Shown piece by piece: positions 54,145 to 62,950 of a stretch of DNA of 64,000 bases. The notes beneath the pieces were generated by a model. The model did not search any database, was not told where the DNA came from, and saw only the letters and a list, made by a program, of their open reading frames with translations. The stretch covers positions 1-64,000 of the forward strand of contig NZ_CP079868.1 of the NCBI RefSeq assembly GCF_025263565.1, read 5' to 3'. The DNA comes from Mycobacterium sp. SMC-8 (GTDB lineage Bacteria; Actinomycetota; Actinomycetes; Mycobacteriales; Mycobacteriaceae). Position numbers and translations under genes: made by a program. Every line of letters starts with the position of its first letter. Position 1 is the stretch's first letter.

Positions 54145-55203
54145 ATGGCGCGCCATCCTGCAATGGCTGCGGCATCGCCAGACGAACCAGATCCGCACAC
54201 ACCAGCCGTGCACGTCGAATCAGCCATCAAGGGTGCCCGCCTGGTGTTGCCGGCGTTCGACCCGGCTATCGACCCGCAGCGGTACGCCCGTCTCGACAGC
54301 ATCGATGTGTTGCGCGGTGTGAAGAAGGCGTACGTCGCGCCGTCGATCGAGACGGGCAAGCGACTGTGGTGTCTCACCGACGAGGCTACGAGCTACACCG
54401 ATCGGGATGCGGTCCGGACCGTGGCCCGGTTCCTCGCCATCGATGCCGACCGAATGGACGCCTTCAACTTCAAGGCGTCGTTTCGACGCGCCAACGTCGA
54501 CACCTACCTGAACTACCTACAGACCTATCGGCCGGCACGAAGCATGCGCACAATCCGCGGCCAGCTGTATGCCGTCGGCCGACTCGTTCACCCGCGGGAA
54601 TACCCGCAGCGGCAGGCGCTGGCCCAACCTCACGTCCCGCGAACGCCGGCAGCAAGCCCGAAGCTGATCGATGAGCTCTACGCACTGGCCCCAACGCTGC
54701 CCACCTCGCTGTCACAGCGGCTGTTCGTGGTCCTGGATTGCTGCCTGGGCGCCGGGGCGCGGGCCGGCGACTTCAAAACCCTCACCGGGCACTCGATCTC
54801 CCAAGCCAGCTGGGACGGCGAGCCCGTGGCGATCGTGAGCCTGCCGAACAACGCCGGAGGACACCGGCAGGTACCGGTCGCCGACGTCGAGATCAGTCAG
54901 CGACTGCTGGCACTGGCAAGCACCAGAAAATCAGGGTTCTTGTTGCGAAACGCCAACGGTGAAGTCGAACGCAACGCCACCAACCGAGTCGCCGAACACC
55001 TCCGTAACCGCGGCTACCGCGGATTCGATGCCAGCGCCCTACGCAATCGGTGGCTGATCGAGATGGCCACCCGGGTACCGGCGGCATTGATGCTTCAGCT
55101 CGCCGACGTCCAGACCGCACAAATCCTGTCCGACCAACGAGACCACCTACCCACTTTCGCCCTGCAACACGCCATCGCCCTGACCAAGGAGAACACCCTA
55201 TGA
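54145..55203 (+). CDS. Tyrosine-recombinase-like protein of element Y, catalytic residues missing
   Basis: About 352 aa, homologous throughout with the 26115 protein: DCCLGAGARAGDFKTL, VSLPNNAGGHRQVPV and DASALRNRWLIEMATRVPAA. As in X, the HxLR His, the second His and a clear nucleophilic Tyr are absent, so the protein is probably not a normal recombinase. It ends ATGA with the DDE-like gene. It is intact, unlike its partner gene. Confidence 0.6.
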   Translation: MARHPAMAAASPDEPDPHTPAVHVESAIKGARLVLPAFDPAIDPQRYARLDSIDVLRGVKKAYVAPSIETGKRLWCLTDEATSYTDRDAVRTVARFLAIDADRMDAFNFKASFRRANVDTYLNYLQTYRPARSMRTIRGQLYAVGRLVHPREYPQRQALAQPHVPRTPAASPKLIDELYALAPTLPTSLSQRLFVVLDCCLGAGARAGDFKTLTGHSISQASWDGEPVAIVSLPNNAGGHRQVPVADVEISQRLLALASTRKSGFLLRNANGEVERNATNRVAEHLRNRGYRGFDASALRNRWLIEMATRVPAALMLQLADVQTAQILSDQRDHLPTFALQHAIALTKENTL

Positions 55204-55472
55204 TCGCCGACTTCCAGCCCTCATACCGGCTGTCGGACAACATGTTCCGCCAAGCCAAGATCATCATCCGACGATCCGGGACCGCCCGACTCATCGACAG
55301 CTACCAAGCGCCCGGCAGCGACAGGCCGTCCACCCAACGAGGGGTCAACTACACGATCGAGGCCGTGTTGATCTGCGCGCTGAGCCTGATCATCCTGGGC
55401 AGGACGCCGAGCTACAAAGCGATCCTCAACACCCTCGCAGACCTATCCGCGCGTCAACTCGCCGAAGTCGGG
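55200..55472 (+). pseudogene. DDE-like transposase of element Y, 5' fragment
   Basis: 91 codons homologous to the start of the 27185 protein (YTIEAVLICALSLIILGRTP; LADLSARQLAEVG), cut by T2 at 55473. Continues at 58852 with GMAGQDLSRL-like residues matching VGMAGQDCTAI of X. Confidence 0.75.
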
Positions 55473-55635
55473 TGTTGCCCGTCGCTGTGGATGAGGATAT
55501 GGGCATCATCGAGTTTGGTGACGAGTGGCCGATGGGAACGGCCCCGCTCGGTGTGGTGAGCGGGGCCGTGGTCGTCGTCGTGACGGGGTCGTCGTCGTGG
55601 TGACGTGGTGTTCGTCGCGGTGAAGCGACTTGGGT

Positions 55636-56451
55636 TCAGTCGGTTGCTGTTTCGCTGATGGCGATGCGTGCGGCTTTCTCTCCGACGATGGAGTGACCGG
55701 CGGCGAACGCGGCGGTCAGGGCGTGCAGGGCGAGGTTGTTGACCGCGCGGGGGTGCCCGCGCGAGGCATTGTGGATCAAGGTGATCGCGTCGTCGGCGAA
55801 TAGGACGTCGGAGCGGCCGGCGATTTTGGTGTGGTGGTTGATGTAGTCGGCGGTGTCGTCTGGTGTCATGCCGGGCAGGGTGTAGCGCACTGCGATGCGC
55901 TGGTCCAGGGCGGCCAGGACTCCGAGACGTAGCCGGTGGCGCAGGGTGGGTTGGCCGACGAGTACGACGGCGAATGGGGATCCGGAGTCCATGTCGTGGT
56001 TGGTCAGCAGCCGGATCGCTTCTAGTTGATGGTTGTCGAGCAGGTGGGCTTCATCGACGACCAGCACGGGGCTGCGGCCGCGTTCGGCGTGTTCGGCGGC
56101 CAGAGCGTCGGCGGCCTGGGGTGCCAGTCGGGCGGTGTGAAAGACCGGGGTGTGTCCGAGGGCAGCCACGATGTGGGTGAGCATGCCGCGCACGCCGATG
56201 GTGGGGTTGGCCAGGTAGATGATGACGTGTCGCGCCGGATCCAAGGAGGTGGCTGCGGCGCGGATGGCCACGGTTTTGCCGGCACCGACTTCGCCGGTGA
56301 TGACTCCGATGGCGCATTGGTCCACACACCAGGAGATCCGGGCGATCGCTTCGCTGTGTCCGGGATAGCGGTGCAGCATCGAGGGGCCGAGGTCGCGTCC
56401 GAACGGCATCCGGGAGAATCCCCAGTGTGATTGCAGTCGTTGAATACTCAC
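55636..56451 (-). CDS. TniB/ExeA-like AAA ATPase of T2
   Basis: A 271-aa AAA ATPase: ITGEVGAGKTVAIRAA (Walker A), PVLVVDEAHLLDN (Walker B) and VVLVGQPTLRHRLRL (sensor 1). This is the ExeA/TniB/TnsC-like group that chooses the target and activates the transposase. Its start overlaps the transposase stop by ATGA. It is intact. Confidence 0.88.
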   Translation of the reverse strand: MSIQRLQSHWGFSRMPFGRDLGPSMLHRYPGHSEAIARISWCVDQCAIGVITGEVGAGKTVAIRAAATSLDPARHVIIYLANPTIGVRGMLTHIVAALGHTPVFHTARLAPQAADALAAEHAERGRSPVLVVDEAHLLDNHQLEAIRLLTNHDMDSGSPFAVVLVGQPTLRHRLRLGVLAALDQRIAVRYTLPGMTPDDTADYINHHTKIAGRSDVLFADDAITLIHNASRGHPRAVNNLALHALTAAFAAGHSIVGEKAARIAISETATD

Positions 56452-57938
56452 GCCGAGGCCTCACCTTCATGGTCAGAGTTCTCGGCACCGAGGTCGGTCA
56501 ACGCGAGCTGTCCGAGGACCTGGTCGTTGACCACAATGTCGTCGGTGGCTGTGACCTCGGTGCCGTAGAGGGCGTGGTAGCCGATGCGTTCATCGTCACG
56601 CAGTTGGGCGTGGTGGGCGGCGGCGGTCAATGCCAGGTAGTCGATCCCGGTCGCCGCCGGCGCAGGCGCTGGGCCAGCGGCCTCGGGTCGGGCTTTCGGG
56701 TGAGCGTGGCGGGTGATGGTGTGCGGCGCCGCGGCGCCGAAGCTTTGATCGCGGTAGCGGACCTCGATGGTGTGCAGGTCGAACGGGGAGAACACCAGCT
56801 CCACGCGGCGCCCGGCCAGGGCGGGGTCGACTCGGTAGGTGTTGGAGTGCAGCGACACGGTGGCGGTCTTGGTCACCACGCGAAACTCCGACCACAAGAA
56901 CGCTTCGGTCAGATCCGCGGCGGTCGGCAATGCCGGTGACCCGCCGAGCCGGTCGAAGCCGGCTTCCCACCGTGCCAGTGGTGCCTGTTCGGTCTCGGAA
57001 TGAGTCCGTCGGTGGTATTCGGTTTCGACCCAGGCCATGAACAGCCGGTTGAGTTCCAACAACGCCGCGGTGTGGGCGACCCCGGCCGCTGTGAGGTCCT
57101 CGCTGCTGGTGTCGGTGACCTCGACGAGGAACTGTTCGCGCACGGTGCGGAAGAACCGTTCGATCTTGCCTCGGCCTTGCGGGCGCCCGGGCGCGGAGTG
57201 CACCAGCCGGATCCCGAGTTTCGCGCACGCCCGCAGCAGCCAGGCATCGACGAACGCCGAGCCGTTGTCGACATAGATTCCGGCGGGCACTCCGCGGGCG
57301 GCCAGCGCGGGTTTGAGCGCGGCGGCCAGGCGCACGGTGTCTTCGGCGAATCCGAACCGGTGCCCGACGACCAGCCGGGAATGGTCGTCGAGGAAGGCGA
57401 ACAGGTAGGTTTTGCGGTCCCCGACCCGCGGGCCATGCAAAGCGTCGCCGACCCACAGTTCGTTGGGGTCAGCGGCTTCGAACCGGCCGAACACCTCCGT
57501 GCTCTGACCTGCGGCCGGGCCCATCAGCTCGCACCGATGGAAGTGGCGCAGCAGGGTCGATTCCGAGGGCGCCCACCCGGTCGCGGTGCGCAGGATGCGA
57601 GCCACCTGCGCGGCGGTGCGGGCCGGGTTCTCCCGCTTGAGCGAGGCGGCCAACTCCAGCACCCCGACATCGGTGCGGGTGGCTAGCCGGCGCGGCTCAG
57701 GCACCAGCGCTTCGAACCCGCCACCGCGGTAACGCCGGATCCAGCGATCCAGCGTCGCGCGGGCGATCTGGACCTGGGAACCGAACGGATCGATATGGCG
57801 GCGTTCGGCGATCTCACGGACCACCCGGCCGCGCTGGCGGGTGGAGACGCCGTCTTCCAGCGCGGGGCAGATCACCTGATAGCGGAACAACCCGATCGCA
57901 TTGGCCCGTTCCCGACGCTTGTGGTCCTCCAACGACAC
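56448..57938 (-). CDS. DDE transposase of T2 with Mu C-terminal domain
   Basis: A 496-aa TniA/TnsB/MuA-superfamily transposase. The N-terminal HTH is SQVQIARATLDRWIRRY. The rve core is NELWVGDALHGP (Asp), GIYVDNGSAF (Asp) and PQGRGKIERFFRTVR (Glu). The C-terminal beta-barrel follows (VSLHSNTYRVDPALAGRRVE). The GTG at 57938 is chosen because GAGGAGGG precedes it; the longer frame to 58076 would overlap the previous gene. It is intact. Confidence 0.88.
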   Translation of the reverse strand: MSLEDHKRRERANAIGLFRYQVICPALEDGVSTRQRGRVVREIAERRHIDPFGSQVQIARATLDRWIRRYRGGGFEALVPEPRRLATRTDVGVLELAASLKRENPARTAAQVARILRTATGWAPSESTLLRHFHRCELMGPAAGQSTEVFGRFEAADPNELWVGDALHGPRVGDRKTYLFAFLDDHSRLVVGHRFGFAEDTVRLAAALKPALAARGVPAGIYVDNGSAFVDAWLLRACAKLGIRLVHSAPGRPQGRGKIERFFRTVREQFLVEVTDTSSEDLTAAGVAHTAALLELNRLFMAWVETEYHRRTHSETEQAPLARWEAGFDRLGGSPALPTAADLTEAFLWSEFRVVTKTATVSLHSNTYRVDPALAGRRVELVFSPFDLHTIEVRYRDQSFGAAAPHTITRHAHPKARPEAAGPAPAPAATGIDYLALTAAAHHAQLRDDERIGYHALYGTEVTATDDIVVNDQVLGQLALTDLGAENSDHEGEASA

Positions 57939-58027
57939 CGCAGTGCCCTCCTCGCAGTCGATGGCCCCACCCGAAACCGGTGCCGGACAGGCGCCCTGGC
58001 GAGGATCACCGATCACCTGACAGCGCG

Positions 58028-58648
58028 TCAGGGGCAACTGGTGTTGTGTGGCACCGCCGATGACATCGGCGGCCACCCGGGCGCCAACAACCGGCCGCCG
58101 CTGACGGCCACCATCACCAGCGCCGGCGTCACCACGCCCAGCAACCCGGCCGACCCGAACCGCTGCCCGATCGCCGACGCGGCGACCAAGACCGCCGCCT
58201 CGACGTCACGCCAACCACAGCCGAGTCCGTCGGGGATCGTCACATCGATCCCCGTACGCACCGCCACCGTGACAAACCACGCCCGCATCGACTCCAGACG
58301 CTGCCCAGCCCGCCGCAGCCAGCCCCGCACCGTTGACGGCGGTACCTGCAACCGGGCAGCGATCCCGCGATGCCCTACCCCTTCAGCCCGCGCCGACAGC
58401 GCCATCCAAATCCGCTCGGCTGCATATGCTCTGCGCAACAGCATGGTGACCGGCAACAACACATGAGTGACCAGACAAGAGCGGCACCGGGCCCGGCGCG
58501 GCCGCACCGGATCATCGAGCCCCTCGACGTGGCGGGCGCGGGCATACCCCCAGCCGCCGAGCACACCGTCCAGGCAAGCCGGACAGGCGATCGCCCCACC
58601 AGCCAGCCGGGACTCGACGCGGACAGAATCGACCTCTACCGTCACCAT
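58028..58648 (-). CDS. DUF6431-like zinc-ribbon/HTH protein of T2
   Basis: A 206-aa protein. IACPACLDGVLGGWGYAR and RPRRARCRSCLVTHVLLP are two Cys-x2-Cys zinc knuckles, followed by an HTH (EGVGHRGIAARLQVPPSTVRGWLRR) and a hydrophobic C-terminal helical part. T1 carries only the homologue of this gene. I infer a target-site or end-binding accessory protein. It is the first gene of the T2 operon. Confidence 0.78.
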   Translation of the reverse strand: MVTVEVDSVRVESRLAGGAIACPACLDGVLGGWGYARARHVEGLDDPVRPRRARCRSCLVTHVLLPVTMLLRRAYAAERIWMALSARAEGVGHRGIAARLQVPPSTVRGWLRRAGQRLESMRAWFVTVAVRTGIDVTIPDGLGCGWRDVEAAVLVAASAIGQRFGSAGLLGVVTPALVMVAVSGGRLLAPGWPPMSSAVPHNTSCP

Positions 58649-58851
58649 CAGTGCCTCCGAGCACTACAGCGCGGCACCTCGCAAGCCCGCCAAGACTTCA
58701 GCGAGGTGCCGCGCACCCATCAGTTCCTCGTCACACTGACGGTGCACACGAACAAGATCAATTCGACAACGGCGGCACAGGCCACATCAGCACGCTCAAT
58801 GACGTCCACATACCCCGTGATCGTCATCCCGAGAGACGGTCAACAGTCGGG

Positions 58852-59086
58852 ATGGCGGGCCAGGATCTCTCGCGGCTGTTCGGGACTCGCAAGGATCAGG
58901 CCCGCGAGTATCACCGGTTCGAACGGTGGCTCACCCGACGACTGAGCCCCCTGGACTCACAACCCGACCAGCCCGCCCGACGGATCTCCAATGCCGCCCA
59001 CCGCGCCATCGTCAATAGCCGCACCCCACAGCAACACCAGGACAACGCCCAGGCCGCTGAGCGATTGCGCATCGTGATGAACAAAA
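58852..59086 (+). pseudogene. DDE-like transposase of element Y, internal fragment
   Basis: Continues the 55200 fragment after T2. Residues SQPDQPARRISNAAHRAIVN match SDLPARRMTNAEYTARLH of X. It ends at the left end of an IS3 element (TGAACCGCCCC at 59087). The catalytic two thirds of the gene are missing from the window. Confidence 0.72.
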
Positions 59087-59113
59087 TGAACCGCCCCAGG
59101 TTCTCCGCCGCTT

Positions 59114-59350
59114 CTATACGGGTTGCGGCTCTCGGTTGAGGGTCGCGTAATGGGCTTGCTCGAACTCCACGGGGGTCATCATCTCAAGGCTGCTGTGCAG
59201 GCGCCTGGTGTTGTACCAGTCGACCCAGCCGGCGGTGGCGTACTCGACGTCTCCGATGTTGCGGTAGGGGCCGGCGTGGAAGATCGTGGTGCGGATGCAC
59301 TCGGTCTTGTACAACCCGATTACGCACTCCATCAACGCGTTGTCGTAGGC
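59114..59350 (-). pseudogene. IS3 orfB, C-terminal part
   Basis: AYDNALMECVIGLYKTECIR and WVDWYNTRRLHSSLEMMTPV are the end of the catalytic domain, with the last Glu. In frame with the piece at 62757-62950 (PSIGSVAD) across the Tn554-like element. Confidence 0.88.
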
Positions 59351-59399
59351 TTGACCGGCTAATGCGGGCTCAGGGAGCTGTGTTGGCGTGCGGAGTGGT

Positions 59400-59699
59400 T
59401 CATTGTCGGGGTGGTGTGGTGAGTTTGCGGAGTTGTTCGTCGTGGCGTTTGACGCGTGCGGCGAGTGCTTCGACGGCGGTGCGTAGGTGGGCGACGTCGG
59501 TGGCCAGGCCGGTGAGGGTGCGGGCGTCGGTTTGTCGGGTGCGGTGTTCGTCGACGATGGCGCGGAGCTGGCGGTCGCGGTAGAGGGTGGCGCGGCTGAT
59601 CTGGGCGTGCTCGGCGACGGCGGTGAAGGTGATGGGCTGGCCGGCGGTGGCGAGGTTGGCGCAGACCCGTTCGACGCGCAGCAGGGCGGGTTCGTTCAT
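59400..59699 (-). CDS. tnpC: TnpC-like DUF6262 protein
   Basis: A 99-aa protein with an HTH-like segment (ITFTAVAEHAQISRATLYRD) and a C-terminal coiled coil (DVAHLRTAVEALAARVKRHD). Tn554 TnpC homologues affect the orientation and frequency of transposition without being essential. The ATG overlaps the tnpB stop by ATGA. Confidence 0.85.
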   Translation of the reverse strand: MNEPALLRVERVCANLATAGQPITFTAVAEHAQISRATLYRDRQLRAIVDEHRTRQTDARTLTGLATDVAHLRTAVEALAARVKRHDEQLRKLTTPPRQ

Positions 59700-61613
59700 G
59701 CGGATGCCGCTGCGGTGATGAGCGCGTCGAGTCGGGAGACGAGCTTGCGGTGGCGGTCGGCTTCGTTGATCCATCCCCGTTTTTCTGCGTCTACGGCCAG
59801 ATCGTGGGCGTCGATGCGTTGGGCGGCAAGGACAGCGAGGTGGGTGGCGTCGGTGTGGAAGCTGGGACAGTGTTCGCAGATGTTGGCATACGGGCAGGAC
59901 CCTTGCGCGGGTGCGCGTAGGCAGTATCCGCCGGCCAGGCGGGATTTGATGGCCGGGGTGTCTTTCCAGCCGGTGCCGGTGATATCGGTCAGCGGCAACC
60001 CGACTGCGGTGGTGGTGGGCAGCGCTCCGATATGACTTTTGGCCAGGTCCAAGGCGCGTTCGTATTCGGTGCGTACGGTGTGGTCGAAGAGGTGGGCATA
60101 TCGCAGACTCATCTGGGAGGAGACGTGGCCCAGCAGTGCCATGAGGGCCTGCAGCGATACTCCAGCGTTGATCAGTGCAGTGGCATAGGTGTGTCGCAGT
60201 TGATGCGGTGTGATGTGTCCTAGGCCAGCAGCTTGGGCTGCCCGGTTCAGTTCTTCGCGTATTGCGTTCTGGGACAGTCTTTTCCCGTGGTGAGTGAACA
60301 GGAAGTCGGCGGGGGCGCCGGTGCGGGGATGGATCATCGGTCGCCCGCAGGAGCGGGTTGTGGTGATGCGGTCCACGAGGGTGAGGACCTCGTCGTCGAC
60401 GGGGATCATGCGTTCGGAGTTGAGCTTGCCGAGGGGAACTTTGAGCCACGATCCCTGGCCCGGGATCTCGTGGATGCAGTCGAGTTCGAGGTCGAGCAGT
60501 TCACCGATGCGCAGTCCGCAGGCCCGCTGCACCAGCAGGGCGTCAGCGGCGAGTCGGTAAGGTGATTTCGCCAGGGCGGCAGTGAGTGTGCGGTCTGCAT
60601 CGACCGGTAGATATCGGGGCAGACAGCGGGGTGGCCGCGGCATGTCGGTGCGGAAGATCAGGCGCCGCGGTGGGGCGTCGTCCCATCCCCATTCGGTGAT
60701 TTCGGCCAGGAAGTTGCCCACCGCGTGGATGCGTCGGATCCGGTCGGCGATGGTGATCGGCTCACCGGTGACGCTGTTGGTGGCGGTGGTCAGCGAGGTG
60801 ATGAACGGCTCGATGTGCCGGCGGCGGTCCAGTTGGTTCAGCGAGGTCAGGCTGGGGTCGGTGGCGGCGAGGTAGCGGCCGAAATGTGCCAATCGGGTGG
60901 CCAGGGAGCTGACCGTTTTGGGCACGCAGGTGGCGTATTTGCGGTTCAGATAGGCCACGAACTCCGGCCGCAGCGCCGCCGGGACGTCGGCCATGCGCTC
61001 CTCGAGGGTCAACGGGGCGACCGCCGGAGGTGCTTGGTCGTCGAGGATGCCGAGGTGGAACAGGATCTGGCGGGCACTGTGGGTGGTGCTGCGATAGTGC
61101 CTGGCACCGCGGCCGGTGCGTTCCTGTCGGCTATCGCAAGCGTGCAGCAACTCTTGCAGATCATGTTCCCGCAGATCGGCCAGGGGGCGGGCGGTCTGGA
61201 TCAGCAGGACGGGCGATGATCTGCGAGCCGATCGCCGAAGCGACCCGCTGACTGAAACCCAATTCGGCTGCTGCGCGCAGGAACTGATCGAGGTCGGGTT
61301 GCAGGCAGCTGTCGGTCAGCTCGTGCCAGAGGCTGCAGAGTTTGCGGTGCACGAGGTAGTCGTAACCCGGTTGCAGCCGTCGGCTGACCATCAGGAACGT
61401 GATAAACGGCCGCGTCGAACAGTTCGCCGCCAACTGCTGCTGCAGTGGGATGTCGGCCCAGGTCTGGACTCGGGGCCAGCGCCGTAGAAACGATCGGGCG
61501 GCTTGGGCATAAGCGGTGTTGCCGCGGTCCCGGCGTTGTAGGTGAACCAGGTAGGCAGCGTAGATCTGCGCCGGTGTTTCAGGGGCGGGAACGTAATCGT
61601 GTTCGGGCAGCAT
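59696..61613 (-). pseudogene. tnpB: TnpB-like tyrosine recombinase, one frameshift
   Basis: About 639 aa in two frames, shifting near 61205: the first 145 residues from 61613 (to SQIIARP), then VLLIQTARPLADLREHDLQE and on to 59696. The catalytic domain is complete: CGLRIGELLDLELD (Arg), ITPHQLRHTYATALI (His-x2-Arg), LLGHVSSQMSLRYAHL (His and Tyr). A Cys cluster (APAQGSCPYANICEHCPSFH) lies near the C-terminus, as in TnpB. A one-base error would explain the break. It overlaps tnpA by 35 bases. Confidence 0.85.
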
Positions 61614-62661
61614 CGTATTCCGCCTTGACGTGGATGGGTGCCAGATGGATGTAGCGGGCTGTGGTGTCGATGTGGGAGTGCCCGAGCAGAGCTTGCATCA
61701 CCGCCAGATCCACCCCGGCCTCGGCCATCGCGGTGCCGAAGGTATGTCGTAACGCATGCGGGTGACCCGCGAGCACCCCGGTCTTGGCTCGGTGATACCG
61801 GAAGATTGTGCGTAAACCGGCCGCGGTCAAGGGTTGGCCCCGATGCGGGCCTTTCGCGACCAGGAATAGGAGGTTGCTGTCCGATTCGGGTCTTTCAACG
61901 AGCAGATAGGTTTGGATCAGCCCGGCGACCTCCACATCGAGAGGCACGCGGCGCTCCTTGGCGCCTTTGCCCATCACCTTCACCCAGCGGGCACCGATAT
62001 CGACATCGGTCACGTTGAGGGTCAGCAGTTCTCCAGATCGAAGCCCGGACAACAACATCAGCCCAGCCAGTGCCCGGTCACGCCACGTCCGCAGGCTCGA
62101 TAACAGCTGAGCGGTCTCGTGACGATTCAAGGCCCGCGGCAGCCGACGCGGTTCGCGCAGCCGCAGCGCCGATCGGCGTTTGGGCCGGACCAAATGTCCA
62201 AGCAAGCCGGTGCGTTCCTCAGCGCTGACCCGACGGGCTTCGCGGCCACTAGGGATCGGGCTCCGCAGCCTGGGGTCACGCAGTTCGCGGAACTGGTACA
62301 GGCCGGTCAATGCGGCAAGGCGGTGGTTGATGGTCGTCGACGAGTAGTGGTCGTAGGCCGCGCCGGTCATCGACACCACATTGGCGGGGCGCCCCGCGAT
62401 CGGAGTCTGCCGGCAGTGCCGCATGAAGTCCAGCACCGTCTCGGTGGTCACCGCACTCAATGTGACATCGACGTCGTCGAGCCAACGGCAGAATGCCAGC
62501 AGGTCATAGCCGTAGGCCCGCAGCGTGCGGGGAGAATAATTCCGGTCGGCCAAATACCCCAGGTACTCGTTGACCAACGCGTACTTCTCACAGCCCGGAC
62601 CGGACAACACCCAGGCGACATCGGTGCCTGGGTGCAGACGCAGCTGATGCTGAATCGCCAT
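61579..62661 (-). CDS. tnpA: TnpA-like tyrosine recombinase
   Basis: A 360-aa integrase. The N-terminal SAM-like domain is EYLGYLADRNYSPRTLRAYG. The catalytic set is LSGLRSGELLTL (Arg), HPHALRHTFGTAMA (His-x2-Arg) and LLGHSHIDTTARYIHL (His, Tyr). The start at 62661 is preferred to 62697, as the first 12 residues of the longer frame lie in the element's end. It is intact. Confidence 0.9.
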   Translation of the reverse strand: MAIQHQLRLHPGTDVAWVLSGPGCEKYALVNEYLGYLADRNYSPRTLRAYGYDLLAFCRWLDDVDVTLSAVTTETVLDFMRHCRQTPIAGRPANVVSMTGAAYDHYSSTTINHRLAALTGLYQFRELRDPRLRSPIPSGREARRVSAEERTGLLGHLVRPKRRSALRLREPRRLPRALNRHETAQLLSSLRTWRDRALAGLMLLSGLRSGELLTLNVTDVDIGARWVKVMGKGAKERRVPLDVEVAGLIQTYLLVERPESDSNLLFLVAKGPHRGQPLTAAGLRTIFRYHRAKTGVLAGHPHALRHTFGTAMAEAGVDLAVMQALLGHSHIDTTARYIHLAPIHVKAEYDAARTRLRSRP

Positions 62662-62756
62662 AAGACAAGTGCAACCCCGCCGCCTACCGCCAGTCAAGCA
62701 TTTTCCTTGCTGGCGTGTCGTTTACGTGCCTGCATTCTCCCGGATTAGCCGGTCAA

Positions 62757-62950
62757 CAGGCAGTCGGCTACCGACCCGATCGAGGGCAAGATGCCCTCCT
62801 CGGCAAGGTGGTCGGTGAAAGTGATCGAGGTGTATTGCGACCCGGCATCGGCGTGACCGATGAGCTCTCCGCGGACCACGGGGTGACCCTCACGGTCGCG
62901 CTGCCACAAGGCCATGCGTAGCGGCACGTCGACCAGCTCGACCGCCTTAG
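62757..62950 (-). pseudogene. IS3 orfB, internal part
   Basis: Codes for LVDVPLRMALWQRDREGHPV, then GELIGHADAGSQYTSITFTD (second Asp region) and EEGILPSIGSVAD. Upstream the frame enters IS1380 copy B. The first six bases (CAGGCA, 62757-62762) are the core brought by the Tn554-like element. Confidence 0.82.

Larger units (their letters stand above)
55473..58845 (-). mobile_element. Transposon T2, Mu/Tn7-like three-gene element, 3,373 bp
   Basis: The ends TGTTGCCCGTCGCTG and, complementary, TGTTGACCGTCTCTC are inverted repeats, with GTCGGG duplicated at both flanks (55467-55472, 58846-58851). Subterminal GTGACG and GTCGTCGT repeats stand inside the left end. It encodes, on the minus strand, a zinc-ribbon/HTH protein, a DDE transposase with an Mu C-terminal domain, and an AAA ATPase. 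T1 has the same ends. Confidence 0.85.
59351..62756 (-). mobile_element. Tn554-like three-gene site-specific element
   Basis: Inverted repeats TTGACCGGCTAAT(G/C)CGG form the ends. There is no target duplication. Instead, the 6 bases GTAGGC and CAGGCA at the two junctions differ, as with Tn554, which brings one core with it. The gene order tyrosine recombinase, second larger recombinase, small DUF6262 protein is the tnpA-tnpB-tnpC set. Confidence 0.85.
59087..62950 (-). mobile_element. IS3-family element remnant, split by a Tn554-like element and cut by IS1380
   Basis: The left end TGAACCGCCCCAGG is of IS3 type. Its orfB lies on the minus strand in two pieces, separated by 59351-62756. To the right, the element is interrupted by IS1380 copy B at 62951; its orfA and other end are not in the window. 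Confidence 0.75.

Noticed and set aside
59400..60449. 349-aa minus-strand frame
   Set aside because: Only the last 99 codons (from 59699) are the DUF6262 protein; the upstream part is an Arg/His-rich shadow of tnpB.
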